From Bacilli bacterium (lineage in GTDB: Bacteria > Bacillota_I > Bacilli_A > RFN20 > CAG-826), in contig CAAFZT010000042.1 in assembly GCA_900767605.1 (NCBI GenBank), forward strand, positions 1 through 43,105: 43,105 nucleotides of DNA. The letters are read 5' to 3'. Positions 23,126-30,864 of the stretch are shown in pieces (position 1 is the first letter of the stretch; each line of letters opens with the position of its first letter). The position numbers and the translations under genes are program-made. The notes below the pieces were generated by a model, which had not been told where the DNA came from, did no database searches, and was given only the letters and a program-made list of their open reading frames with translations.

Positions 23126-23165
23126 ATATCTCGGGACACTTCGGAGTTTTACCCGAGATATTTTT
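23126..23165 (+). terminator. Long perfect hairpin inside oriC, terminator-like on the plus strand
   Basis: ATATCTCGGG (23126-23135) pairs perfectly with CCCGAGATAT (23152-23161). The 16-nt loop can fold again as ACT-TCGG-AGT, and TTTTT follows. It overlaps the DnaA box at 23121-23129. It may end transcripts entering the origin from the left, or be a structural element of the origin. Confidence 0.5.
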
Positions 23166-23345
23166 AAAAAAACGATTCGTGGCGGTCGAAACAATTTGGG
23201 AACTTCCCCAAAAATGTGGAAAACGTAAAAACGCGCGTAACGAAAGGGAAACCCACTTCAGTTATCCCCTAAAAACGCTCCTACGAAATGTGGAAAACTT
23301 CTTTTGCGGAAAACCTATTCTCCCCGTGAGCGCGTGCGAATTTAG

Positions 23346-23374
23346 TTGCTAGCCCCATTTTACCCCCCTATAAT
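23346..23374 (+). promoter_or_regulatory. rpmH-rnpA-yidC-jag promoter
   Basis: TTGCTA (23346-23351), a 17-bp spacer and a perfect TATAAT (23369-23374) form a strong vegetative promoter. The leader is about 27 nt and ends in AAAGGAG. Confidence 0.85.
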
Positions 23375-23407
23375 TGCACTTGCTTTTAAGCAAAGGAGAA
23401 CCTCGTT

Positions 23408-23548
23408 ATGGCAAGCAAAAAAACCTACCAACCCTCGAAAGTGAAGCACGCTCACCGCGCCGGCTTCCGCGCTAGAATGGCGACTCATGGTGGACGCAAT
23501 GTCCTCGCCCGCCGCCGCGCCAAAGGCCGCAAACGCCTCGCTGCTTAA
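23408..23548 (+). CDS. rpmH: 50S ribosomal protein L34
   Basis: A 46-residue, very basic protein (MASKKTYQPSKVKHAHRAGF, ending RRRAKGRKRLAA) with the L34 signature RARMATHGGRNVLARRRAKG. It is a late structural protein of the large ribosomal subunit. AAAGGAG lies upstream of the ATG behind a strong promoter. It starts the classical rpmH-rnpA-yidC-jag operon to the right of oriC. Confidence 0.97.
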   Translation: MASKKTYQPSKVKHAHRAGFRARMATHGGRNVLARRRAKGRKRLAA

Positions 23549-23569
23549 TTTTTTTGGGATTTTCGCGCC

Positions 23570-23908
23570 GTGAAAAAGGAAAATACAATCAAACCCCATC
23601 GGGAATTCGATCGAATCATCCATACCGGCGCCAGGGTCAAGTCTGCCCACTTCACCGTATTCGGCGAAAAAAGTGCCAATTCCGTTCTTCGGATTGGCAT
23701 CGCCGTCGGGAAGGCCAACGGTAAAGCGTTCATGCGAGTTCGCGTTAAACGACAAGTTCGCGCGATCATCGCTTCCAAAAAAATGGATTTAACGCAGCCG
23801 TTCAACCTCATCATCGTGGTTCGCCCGTCCTACCACGAGGGCGAATTCACGCAAAATGAGTTGGAGCTACACGCTTCGCTCGACCGCATGAAGGAAATAC
23901 TCAATTGA
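23570..23908 (+). CDS. rnpA: Ribonuclease P protein component
   Basis: A 112-residue basic protein that binds RNase P RNA and helps cleave 5' leaders from pre-tRNAs. LRIGIAVGKANGKAFMRVRV followed by KRQVRAIIASKK is the family core. The conserved R-N-R motif of this core reads R-V-R here (FMRVRVKR), a change at the most conserved position. The start is GTG at 23570, 21 bp after rpmH. The stop (TGA) overlaps the TTG start of yidC. Confidence 0.93.
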   Translation: MKKENTIKPHREFDRIIHTGARVKSAHFTVFGEKSANSVLRIGIAVGKANGKAFMRVRVKRQVRAIIASKKMDLTQPFNLIIVVRPSYHEGEFTQNELELHASLDRMKEILN

Positions 23909-25770
23909 AACCGAAATCAAACAAAAAATTGTTGACCGGAGTTGCTCTTGCGCTCGGGGCGGTTTTTCTTTCTGGCTGCACCGCTAACTTCTGCTCGTCC
24001 ACGGACCAGGCCGCTATGGCTTATCCTTACGACCAAGGAGTTACGGTTTATGTTTCCAAGGAAGAATACAACGCTTTGAAGAACGGAAGCGATGAAACAA
24101 TCAAAGCAATCATCGCGCAAGAAGAGGCTTGGTCAACGGAAGCCGCCGCTTACGGCCTCCCCGCCATTGCAGGTCCTGCCCTGGATGGCAACGACAACGT
24201 TTACAAGTACATTCCGTTCCAATACAAGGAAACCGAAGGTGAAAACAAGCAACCCGTTAAAGTGAACGGCTCGCTCGTCTTTAACGCTTTCACTTCCAAA
24301 AAATCCGCTTCTTTACTCGATTCGGTCATTTTATCCGCTAAAAATAATGGGTACTATGTGCCGAGCGTTTACTACTTCGGCATTCTTGATGACTACGCGT
24401 TAAAAGCGGCCATCGTTGAATCCGACTCCACCGGCGATTATGGCTGGGGAAAATACATGACCGTTGATACCTGGGCTGAATATGCCGCTACCGATGGTGG
24501 CAAGGCTTTCGTCAGCGCTCTTACCGCCAATGGTGAAAACGGTGCCGCCTGGGCCGTTAACGCCAATAAAACCGAAAATGGCCTCGAAACCGACGAATTG
24601 ATCCAAAACGGAAAGCCGGAAGAAGGCAAAACTCAATCCGTCCTTTATGAAAATGGCCGTGTGAAATTTTCAGGCGACCTTTATCAAAACAAAAAAGGTG
24701 AAGACGTCCGCGATCTCTGGGGCTTCTATGACAAGTGGAATGAAGACATTCGTTCCAAATTTGTCGGAAAAGAAGTCGATGGAAAGACCTTCTCTCAACT
24801 TGATTCCTATGCCCTCCCCTCCGCTGACTTCACCGCTTTGTATAAGTCGACCGTCAGCGGACGCGTGAATCGCATCACTTCTTGTATCGCTACTCGTGAC
24901 GGCTATTACGGCCACTATGGACCGAATGCCGATTGGAAAGTTCCGATGCAACAAAAATCTTGGGGTTACGCCTGGCATAAAGGCTTCCTTGAAGGGCTGC
25001 TCGTCTACCCCGTTTCTTGGCTGACGGACACCTTCGCGGTCGGCATGGATCCTCTTCTGACCGGCATTGGGCAGATTTGGGCTATCGTCTTCGTGACTTT
25101 AATCGTTCGTTCGCTTCTGCTTCTTGTCAGCTTCCGCTCTACGATGGATAGCCAAAAGATGCAGATGCTTCAACCTGAACTTGCTAAGATTCAGGCTAAA
25201 TATCCGAACGCTGATACCAATACGGCTGAAAAACAACGTCTTAGCCAAGAGCAAATGGCTTTGTACCGCCGACATGGTGTCAAACCGTTCCGTCAAATGC
25301 TTGTGCTCATCGTTCAATTCCCGGTGTTCATCTGTGTTTGGAGCGGATTGCAGGGATCTTCGGCCCTCGCTACCGGCGAATTCTTGAATTTGTCTTTGTC
25401 CGATACCATTCAGCAAACCCTGTTTAACGTCGGTGGAACGTGGTATTTGAATACCAAGGGTTGGTGGACGGCCCTCGTCTTGTTCATTTTGATGGCGGGC
25501 GTTCAGATCATGGCCATGATGCTTCCTCGCATTATTGCCAAGGTCCAAAATAAGGACGTTGCCAAATTAAATGTGAATAACGCGGCCAATCAGCAAAACA
25601 AAACCATGAAGATTATGAGCGTGGTTATGATGGTCTTCACGATCGTCATGGGCTTCATGCTCCCGTCTGCCATGGGTGTTTACTGGCTTATTGGCGGTTT
25701 GATGTCCATGCTTCAAACTGGCATTACTCAACTCATCATGATGAAGTCGAAGAAAAAGAAAGCGAAATAA
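23905..25770 (+). CDS. yidC: Membrane protein insertase YidC, lipoprotein type with large extracytoplasmic domain
   Basis: A 621-residue insertase that places proteins in the membrane alone or with Sec. The N-terminus is a lipoprotein signal with lipobox LSGC (Cys25). Residues ~30-340 form a large extracytoplasmic domain not found in B. subtilis SpoIIIJ, which has ~260 residues in total; such expanded forms are known from mollicute relatives. The conserved YidC/Oxa1 core is at ~365-610, with LIVRSLLLLVSFRSTMDSQK holding the substrate-contact Arg, then LQPELAKIQAKYPN and further membrane segments. The tail is Lys-rich (MMKSKKKKAK), as expected for ribosome contact. The start is TTG at 23905, overlapping rnpA. 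Confidence 0.93.
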   Translation: MKPKSNKKLLTGVALALGAVFLSGCTANFCSSTDQAAMAYPYDQGVTVYVSKEEYNALKNGSDETIKAIIAQEEAWSTEAAAYGLPAIAGPALDGNDNVYKYIPFQYKETEGENKQPVKVNGSLVFNAFTSKKSASLLDSVILSAKNNGYYVPSVYYFGILDDYALKAAIVESDSTGDYGWGKYMTVDTWAEYAATDGGKAFVSALTANGENGAAWAVNANKTENGLETDELIQNGKPEEGKTQSVLYENGRVKFSGDLYQNKKGEDVRDLWGFYDKWNEDIRSKFVGKEVDGKTFSQLDSYALPSADFTALYKSTVSGRVNRITSCIATRDGYYGHYGPNADWKVPMQQKSWGYAWHKGFLEGLLVYPVSWLTDTFAVGMDPLLTGIGQIWAIVFVTLIVRSLLLLVSFRSTMDSQKMQMLQPELAKIQAKYPNADTNTAEKQRLSQEQMALYRRHGVKPFRQMLVLIVQFPVFICVWSGLQGSSALATGEFLNLSLSDTIQQTLFNVGGTWYLNTKGWWTALVLFILMAGVQIMAMMLPRIIAKVQNKDVAKLNVNNAANQQNKTMKIMSVVMMVFTIVMGFMLPSAMGVYWLIGGLMSMLQTGITQLIMMKSKKKKAK

Positions 25771-25771
25771 A

Positions 25772-26371
25772 ATGAAAGAATATAGTGCAAAAACCATTGA
25801 AGAAGCGGTTAAGCTTGCCTGCGACGAGCTTTCCGTGGATGAAAAACACCTCGTCTACGAAGTGAAAGAGGAAAAGAAATCCCTCTTCCGCAAAACGGCC
25901 ACCATCGTGGTTTATACCGACGAAGACGCTGCTGGATATGTGGAAAAATACCTCCACGACGCCGTTGCGGCTCTTGGCATTGAAATCACGACTGAAAGTG
26001 TTGTCGAAGACGAAATCATCAAAGTCACGATCAATTCCGAACGCAACCCCGTTCTTATCGGACGCAGTGGAAAAACCCTTCAAGCCCTCAATGAACTCGC
26101 TAAGCTTGCCGTTAGCAACAAATTTAAGCGCCGCTATCGCATCCTTCTCGACGTCGCGGGATATAAAGAAGAAAAATACGATAAGATTGCTAACATCGCT
26201 AAGCGTGAAGCCAATCGCGTTCTCCGCAATCACTTCGACGTCCAACTCGATCCGATGACTCCGGACGAAAGACGCATCGTGCACAACACCTTATCCGGTA
26301 TGGAACACATCAAAACCGAATCCACCGGTGTTGGTGCCAACCGTGCCGTTTCAATCAAATACGTCGAATAA
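25772..26371 (+). CDS. khpB: RNA-binding protein KhpB/Jag (Jag_N, KH and R3H domains)
   Basis: A 199-residue protein with the Jag_N domain (MKEYSAKTIEEAVKLACDEL, to ~52), a KH domain with the GXXG loop IGRSGKTLQALNEL (~105-118), and an R3H domain with the family motif YRILLDVAGYKEEKYDKIA followed by ...PMTPDERRIVHNTL (~165-180). It is a global RNA-binding protein usually encoded with yidC. It starts 1 bp after the yidC stop, so it is coupled. A terminator follows. Confidence 0.95.
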   Translation: MKEYSAKTIEEAVKLACDELSVDEKHLVYEVKEEKKSLFRKTATIVVYTDEDAAGYVEKYLHDAVAALGIEITTESVVEDEIIKVTINSERNPVLIGRSGKTLQALNELAKLAVSNKFKRRYRILLDVAGYKEEKYDKIANIAKREANRVLRNHFDVQLDPMTPDERRIVHNTLSGMEHIKTESTGVGANRAVSIKYVE

Positions 26372-26387
26372 TCTTAATTAAATTAAG

Positions 26388-26416
26388 GAAAAGGGCCAAA
26401 CGGCTCTTTTCTTTTA
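26388..26416 (+). terminator. Rho-independent terminator of the rpmH operon
   Basis: GAAAAGGGCC (26388-26397) pairs with GGCTCTTTTC (26402-26411), with one G-U pair, over AAAC, then TTTT. Confidence 0.85.
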
Positions 26417-26418
26417 TA

Positions 26419-26424
26419 TATAAT
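26419..26424 (+). promoter_or_regulatory. -10 element of mnmE (leaderless type)
   Basis: A perfect TATAAT lies 10 nt before the mnmE ATG, with no Shine-Dalgarno site between them. No good -35 is visible: the expected place falls inside the preceding terminator hairpin. Confidence 0.5.
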
Positions 26425-26434
26425 AGTTGCGCGT

Positions 26435-27763
26435 ATGAATGAACCGATTATCGCCCTTGCAACTCCACCCCTAAAAAGCGCCCTCGCTATGATTCGTGCT
26501 TCTGGCGAAGGCATTTTGGAAATCACGGATTCTCTCTTTTCTAAACCGGTCTCCCATTTAAAAACCCGTTCTTTGCTTTATGGAACTTTGTCCGATCAAG
26601 GGCAGGCCATGGATGAAGTGGTTCTTTTGGTGTATCCCAAACCCCATACCATGACGGGCGAGGATGTTGTGGAGATTTGCTGCCACGGTTCTATGGTTAT
26701 TGTGAATCAAATCGTGGAAGCCTATCTTTCTCGCGGAGTGCGTTATGCAACGGGAGGGGAATTCTCCGCCCGAGCTTTCTATAACGGCAAGATGGATTTG
26801 ATTGAAGCGGAGGCGGTTCAGGATCTAATCAACGCCACCACCGTAGAATCCAAAAACGTCGCCTTGTTGTCTTTAAGCGGCCAAACTAGCAAATCGATCG
26901 GGCCATTAAAAGAAGAAATCGGCGCATTGCTTGGTTTAGTAGAGGTAGGAATCGATTTTCCAGAATATGACGAAGAAGAAGCGGCGACGAATCAAGGAAT
27001 TGCTGCAGGATGCCATGCTATTCGTGAACGTATTTCCACCCTGTTAAAGCAGGGCGAAGAAGGAAGAATGATACGTGGAGGGGTCAAGTTGGCCTTAGTT
27101 GGCAAGCCTAATGTTGGAAAGTCTTCCTTATTGAACGCTCTCCTTCAAAAAGAAAAAGCGATTGTCAGCGATATCCCAGGAACGACGCGCGACGTGGTGG
27201 AGGGAGATTTATCCATTAATGGCATCCCTGTTCATCTTATGGATACCGCGGGGATTCGTGAATCGAGTGATGCGATTGAACAATTAGGAGTTAAGCGGTC
27301 TCTATCCTCTATCGAAGAGGCGGATTTGGTGCTTTTTGTGCATGACGCTTCCACAACTTACGATGAAGAAGAACGGGAGTTGTTAAAATCGGTGGAAAAC
27401 AAACCCTATTTAATCGTGAACAACAAAGCAGACTTAGTTGCGGAAAAGAAAGACGGCGAAATCGAAGTATCTGCGCTTCATAACGATATCGGCGCCCTTA
27501 GAAAGGCTATCGTTGAGAAATTGGGCATTCACGATAGTGCCTACCATACCCCTTCTCTTTCCTCCGCAAGAGAATTGGCGCTTTTGCGTTTAGTCGATTC
27601 CGACTTAAAAGAAGCGGAAGAGGGTGCGAATAACGGATTATCTGTTGATTTGCTTTCCGTATCCCTTCAGGAGGCCTATAACCACGTCCGCGAATTGCTT
27701 GGGGAAGATGCGACACATGATTTGACGGATGAAATCTTTTCCCGATTCTGCGTGGGAAAATAA
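26435..27763 (+). CDS. mnmE: tRNA modification GTPase MnmE
   Basis: A 442-residue GTPase that, with MnmG, makes (carboxymethyl)aminomethyl-U34 in tRNAs. The N-terminal formyl-THF-binding domain starts IALATPPLKSALAMIRASG. The inserted Ras-like domain (~205-360) has G1 GKPNVGKSSLLNALL, G2 PGTTRD, G3 DTAGI and G4 NKAD. The C-terminus ends in FCVGK with the catalytic Cys. Full length. Unlike B. subtilis, the next genes are tatD-rnmV-rsmA-ispE, not mnmG. The ATG has no ribosome site and lies 10 nt behind TATAAT. Confidence 0.97.
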   Translation: MNEPIIALATPPLKSALAMIRASGEGILEITDSLFSKPVSHLKTRSLLYGTLSDQGQAMDEVVLLVYPKPHTMTGEDVVEICCHGSMVIVNQIVEAYLSRGVRYATGGEFSARAFYNGKMDLIEAEAVQDLINATTVESKNVALLSLSGQTSKSIGPLKEEIGALLGLVEVGIDFPEYDEEEAATNQGIAAGCHAIRERISTLLKQGEEGRMIRGGVKLALVGKPNVGKSSLLNALLQKEKAIVSDIPGTTRDVVEGDLSINGIPVHLMDTAGIRESSDAIEQLGVKRSLSSIEEADLVLFVHDASTTYDEEERELLKSVENKPYLIVNNKADLVAEKKDGEIEVSALHNDIGALRKAIVEKLGIHDSAYHTPSLSSARELALLRLVDSDLKEAEEGANNGLSVDLLSVSLQEAYNHVRELLGEDATHDLTDEIFSRFCVGK

Positions 27764-27771
27764 GGAGCTTT

Positions 27772-28551
27772 ATGAAATATTTTGACTCCCATTGCCATTT
27801 GAACGATAAAGAATTTGATTCCTCTTATCGTGAGGTCTATGAAAGGGCTAAATCGATGGATGTGTCCCCTCTTTTGGTTATTGGGTGGGATTACGAATCA
27901 TCCTTAAAAGCGGTTCAAATGTCGGAAGAACTTGAAGGGGTGTATGCTTTGGTTGGTTTTCAACCCGAAAATCTCGAATCGATTTCGGAAGAGGCGCTCC
28001 AAAAGATAGAGGAACTAACGAAGCATCCGAAAGTGGTAGGCATCGGCGAAATCGGTCTCGATTACCATTGGTTTCACGATCCTAAAGATCACGAAAACCA
28101 AAAGAAGTGGTTTATCCGTCAATTAGAGCTCGCAGATAAACTTGATTTGCCTGTTTCTATCCACGCTAGAGAAGCTTTAGGAGATACCTTGGATATTCTT
28201 CGGGTCCATTCCCCAAAAAGAAAGGGAGTTTTGCATTGTTATTCCGGATCGGTTGAAACCATGATGGAACTAGAAAAACTAGGATACTACTTTGGCTTTG
28301 ATGGTCCCGTGACCTTTAAAAATGCGAAGGAACCAAAACGATGCGTGGAGGTGTGTCCTTTAGAGCGGCTGCTTGTAGAAACCGATTCGCCTTATATGGC
28401 CCCGACCCCTTTGAGGGGAACGGTGAATGAACCAAAAAACATCCATTTAATTGTTGCAGCCATGGCTGAATTAAAAGGTATAAACGTCGACAAATTAGCG
28501 GAAACGATGAAAGAGAATTTAGAAAGGCTGTTCCGCGTGAAACATGAATAA
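27772..28551 (+). CDS. tatD: TatD-family metal-dependent hydrolase (DNase)
   Basis: A 259-residue TIM-barrel amidohydrolase. Metal-binding motifs are FDSHCHLN (residues ~4-11), GEIGLDYHW (~91-99), SIHAREA (~128-134), HCYSGS and VETDSPYMAPTP (~202-213). The family acts as 3'-5' exonucleases or D-aminoacyl hydrolases in vitro. AAGGAG lies 6 nt before the ATG, 8 bp after mnmE. In Firmicutes it typically precedes rnmV and rsmA, as here. Confidence 0.95.
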   Translation: MKYFDSHCHLNDKEFDSSYREVYERAKSMDVSPLLVIGWDYESSLKAVQMSEELEGVYALVGFQPENLESISEEALQKIEELTKHPKVVGIGEIGLDYHWFHDPKDHENQKKWFIRQLELADKLDLPVSIHAREALGDTLDILRVHSPKRKGVLHCYSGSVETMMELEKLGYYFGFDGPVTFKNAKEPKRCVEVCPLERLLVETDSPYMAPTPLRGTVNEPKNIHLIVAAMAELKGINVDKLAETMKENLERLFRVKHE

Positions 28552-29089
28552 AATCCAATACCCTGCCATCATTGTTGTAGAAGGAACGTCAGATGAGGCT
28601 TTAATTAGTTCTTTCATGGATGCTGATATCGTTGTTACAAACGGTTCAGACGTTCCACGTGAAACAATCGAGTATTTGAAAGAAGCCAAAAAGAAACGGG
28701 ACATTGTGGTTTTAACGGATCCAGATTGCCCGGGAAAACGCATACGGGACATCTTAAACCGTGAAATCCCAGGTCTTTTGCACGCTTTTGTTCTTAAAGA
28801 GCACGCGATTAAACACCATAAGGTTGGCGTTGCGGAAAGTTCCAAGGAAGATGTGTTGGATGCCCTTTCTCATATTGTTCCCAGCGTCTCCTCCGGTCGT
28901 GGCAAGTTAACCATGGCGGATTTAGTGGAATTAGGTTTGATGGGAGAGGATAATTCCTCGTCAAAAAGAGCAAAATTGGAACGGATTTTGCATTTGGGAC
29001 ACACCAATGCTAAGACGCTGCTAAAGAGAGTGAATGCATTGGCATTAACAAAAGAGGAACTTCAGGAGGCACTGGAACAAGATGAATGA
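28544..29089 (+). CDS. rnmV: Ribonuclease M5
   Basis: A 181-residue TOPRIM endonuclease that performs final maturation of 5S rRNA. The TOPRIM motifs are IIVVEGTSDEALI (residues ~7-19) and VVLTDPDCPGKRIR (~57-70), with KVGVAESSKEDVLDAL (~100-115) typical of RNase M5. The start overlaps the 3' end of tatD by 8 bp. Confidence 0.95.
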   Translation: MNKIQYPAIIVVEGTSDEALISSFMDADIVVTNGSDVPRETIEYLKEAKKKRDIVVLTDPDCPGKRIRDILNREIPGLLHAFVLKEHAIKHHKVGVAESSKEDVLDALSHIVPSVSSGRGKLTMADLVELGLMGEDNSSSKRAKLERILHLGHTNAKTLLKRVNALALTKEELQEALEQDE

Positions 29090-29894
29090 AGACAAATTTT
29101 TCGAAGGAGTGGCTTCGTTAAAGCTTTTGGCGAAAAAAGAAGTGGGACAAAACTTCCTAATTGATCCGCGTGCCGCCGAAAGTATTGTTAATGCGCTAGA
29201 TATTCAAGAAGGCGAAAAGGTGTTGGAAATTGGCTGCGGAGCCGGCTCTCTTACCTATTTCCTTTCCCATTATTCCAACGATATAGACGCCATTGATATT
29301 GATGAAGCCATGTTGCTAAAGACGGGCAAGGATTTCGAAAAAACGGAGAACCTTCACGTTATTTATGGCAATGCGGCGAAATGGGATTATTCTTCCTATG
29401 ATAAAATCGTTGGAAATCTTCCTTATTACATCACTTCCTTGCTTGTAGAAAGAGCATTGATGGAAGGAAAGAAGGCGAAGCGTATGGTTTTCATGGTTCA
29501 AAAAGAAGCCGCTGCTCGTTTGCTATCTCGCCCGGGATCCAAAGATTACGGCCCTCTTCCCATTTACCTTTCCTTGGTTGTAAATTCTAAGAAACTTTTT
29601 AACGTTGGTCGTAATTCCTTTACCCCGATTCCCCATGTGGACTCTTCTGTTCTTCGATTTGACGTGATTCCTGAATCTCATAACGAAGAAACAAAGGAAA
29701 CATATAAATTTGCCCAAAGCATGTTCCTTCAGCGTCGAAAAACTATCTTTAATAACCTGAAATCCTATCTACGCGACGATACAAAAGCTAAGGAAGTTCT
29801 CGTTTCCTGCGGGATTGAACTAACGAGACGTCCCGATGCTATATCGCCCCTTGAATATTTATCTCTCTACCGCGCCACGAAACGAGTACAATAA
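29082..29894 (+). CDS. rsmA: 16S rRNA (adenine1518-N6/adenine1519-N6)-dimethyltransferase
   Basis: A 270-residue SAM-dependent methyltransferase that dimethylates two adjacent adenines near the 3' end of 16S rRNA. Motifs are GQNFLIDPRAAESIVNAL, the SAM loop VLEIGCGAGSLTYFL (~48-62) and the catalytic NLPYYITSLLVERAL (~110-124). Full length. GGAGG lies 14 nt before the ATG, and the start overlaps rnmV by 8 bp. Confidence 0.96.
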   Translation: MNEDKFFEGVASLKLLAKKEVGQNFLIDPRAAESIVNALDIQEGEKVLEIGCGAGSLTYFLSHYSNDIDAIDIDEAMLLKTGKDFEKTENLHVIYGNAAKWDYSSYDKIVGNLPYYITSLLVERALMEGKKAKRMVFMVQKEAAARLLSRPGSKDYGPLPIYLSLVVNSKKLFNVGRNSFTPIPHVDSSVLRFDVIPESHNEETKETYKFAQSMFLQRRKTIFNNLKSYLRDDTKAKEVLVSCGIELTRRPDAISPLEYLSLYRATKRVQ

Positions 29895-29917
29895 ATCTCG
29901 CGTTTACGGAGAATGAT

Positions 29918-30766
29918 ATGCTCATAAAATCCTTCGCTAAAATCAATTTGTCGCTGCAAATCAAAGGGGTTCGCTCCGATGGGTACCATGAATTAGAAAT
30001 GGTTAACCTCCCCTTGAGTTTGCATGACGTCATTGAAATCGATGTCTCCCCTCGTTATGCCAACACCTATATTGTCTGTGATGATCTTGCTTTGATGAGC
30101 ATGAAATCCAACTTATGCACAAAGGCGGTTGACGCCATGCGCGCACATTATGGGTTCAAAGACAACTTCATGATCCATATTCATAAGGAAATTCCTTTTG
30201 CCGCGGGATTAGGCGGAGGAAGCTCAAATGCCGCTTGCGTGATGCTTGGCCTAGACAAGATGCTGAAACTTCACGCGAAAAAGGAAGGCTTAATCCAAAT
30301 TGGAAAAGGATTAGGCGCGGATGTTCCCTATTTTTTGGATCCTCACCCCGCCCTTGTGGAGGGGATTGGAGAAAAATTCACGCCAATTGAGGTGAAAAAG
30401 AGATATTTTTGCCTTCTTGTAAAACCGGAAAAAGGACTATCCACGAAGGACGTGTATGCCAAATGCGATGAATTCCCTCGCCAAATTATCGATACGAGTC
30501 TCGTATTAAAAGGATTGAAGGAAGGCGATGATTCTTTGATTGCTTCTCATCGCGGAAACGACCTTTATCTAGCCGCGGAATCTTTGCTTCCGGAAATCAA
30601 AACGATTGTTGAATCCCTTCACGAGGATGGTTTTGAAATCGCCTCCATGTCCGGATCGGGATCTTGCTGCTATGCCTTGACATGCGATCAAAAGAAAGCG
30701 GCGAAAGCGGCGAAGAAATACACAAAACAAGGGCACGTATCCCTTGTTTGTGAAATCCTTCGTTGA
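29918..30766 (+). CDS. ispE: 4-diphosphocytidyl-2-C-methyl-D-erythritol kinase
   Basis: A 282-residue GHMP kinase of the non-mevalonate (MEP) isoprenoid pathway; it phosphorylates CDP-methylerythritol. It has the start SFAKINLSLQIKGVRSDGYH, the ATP loop PFAAGLGGGSSNAACVML (~91-108) and the C-terminal glycine motif MSGSGSCCYAL. GGAG lies 7 nt before the ATG, 23 bp after rsmA. It implies that isoprenoids come from the MEP route; the other genes of the pathway lie outside the window. Confidence 0.95.
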   Translation: MLIKSFAKINLSLQIKGVRSDGYHELEMVNLPLSLHDVIEIDVSPRYANTYIVCDDLALMSMKSNLCTKAVDAMRAHYGFKDNFMIHIHKEIPFAAGLGGGSSNAACVMLGLDKMLKLHAKKEGLIQIGKGLGADVPYFLDPHPALVEGIGEKFTPIEVKKRYFCLLVKPEKGLSTKDVYAKCDEFPRQIIDTSLVLKGLKEGDDSLIASHRGNDLYLAAESLLPEIKTIVESLHEDGFEIASMSGSGSCCYALTCDQKKAAKAAKKYTKQGHVSLVCEILR

Positions 30767-30788
30767 TTTGTAGACTCCCATCATCCTT

Positions 30789-30810
30789 TGCGCCAATAGG
30801 CGCATTTTTT
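30789..30810 (+). terminator. Rho-independent terminator of the mnmE-ispE unit
   Basis: TGCGCC-AATA-GGCGCA (30789-30804) followed by six T. It lies tail to tail with the ppdK terminator. Confidence 0.85.
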
Positions 30811-30814
30811 ATAG

Positions 30815-30849
30815 CAAAAGAAAAGACATCGGGGATTCCGATGCCTTTT
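30815..30849 (-). terminator. Rho-independent terminator of ppdK
   Basis: On the minus strand AAAAGGCATCGG (30838-30849) pairs with CCGATGTCTTTT (30821-30832) over a 5-nt loop, with one G-U pair, then TTTT. The A-rich flank also gives a plus-strand T-tract, so it may be bidirectional. Confidence 0.85.
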
Positions 30850-30864
30850 CCGTTAAGTGAAGTC

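Larger units (their letters stand above)
22948..23345. other. Replication origin oriC upstream of dnaA (DnaA-box cluster)
   Basis: This ~400-bp gap separates the divergent dnaA (minus) and rpmH (plus). DnaA boxes, compared with TTATCCACA and its complement, are at 22966-22974 (TTTTCCACA), 23006-23014 (TTTTCCACA), 23071-23079 (TTATCCACA, perfect), 23081-23089 (TGTGGAAAA), 23121-23129 (TGTGGATAT), 23215-23223 and 23289-23297 (both TGTGGAAAA). Orientation changes at the 23071-23089 pair, giving an inverted pair about the centre. AT-rich tracts lie at 23025-23038 and 23159-23172. Gene orientation diverges from here on both sides, as expected at an origin. Confidence 0.93.
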
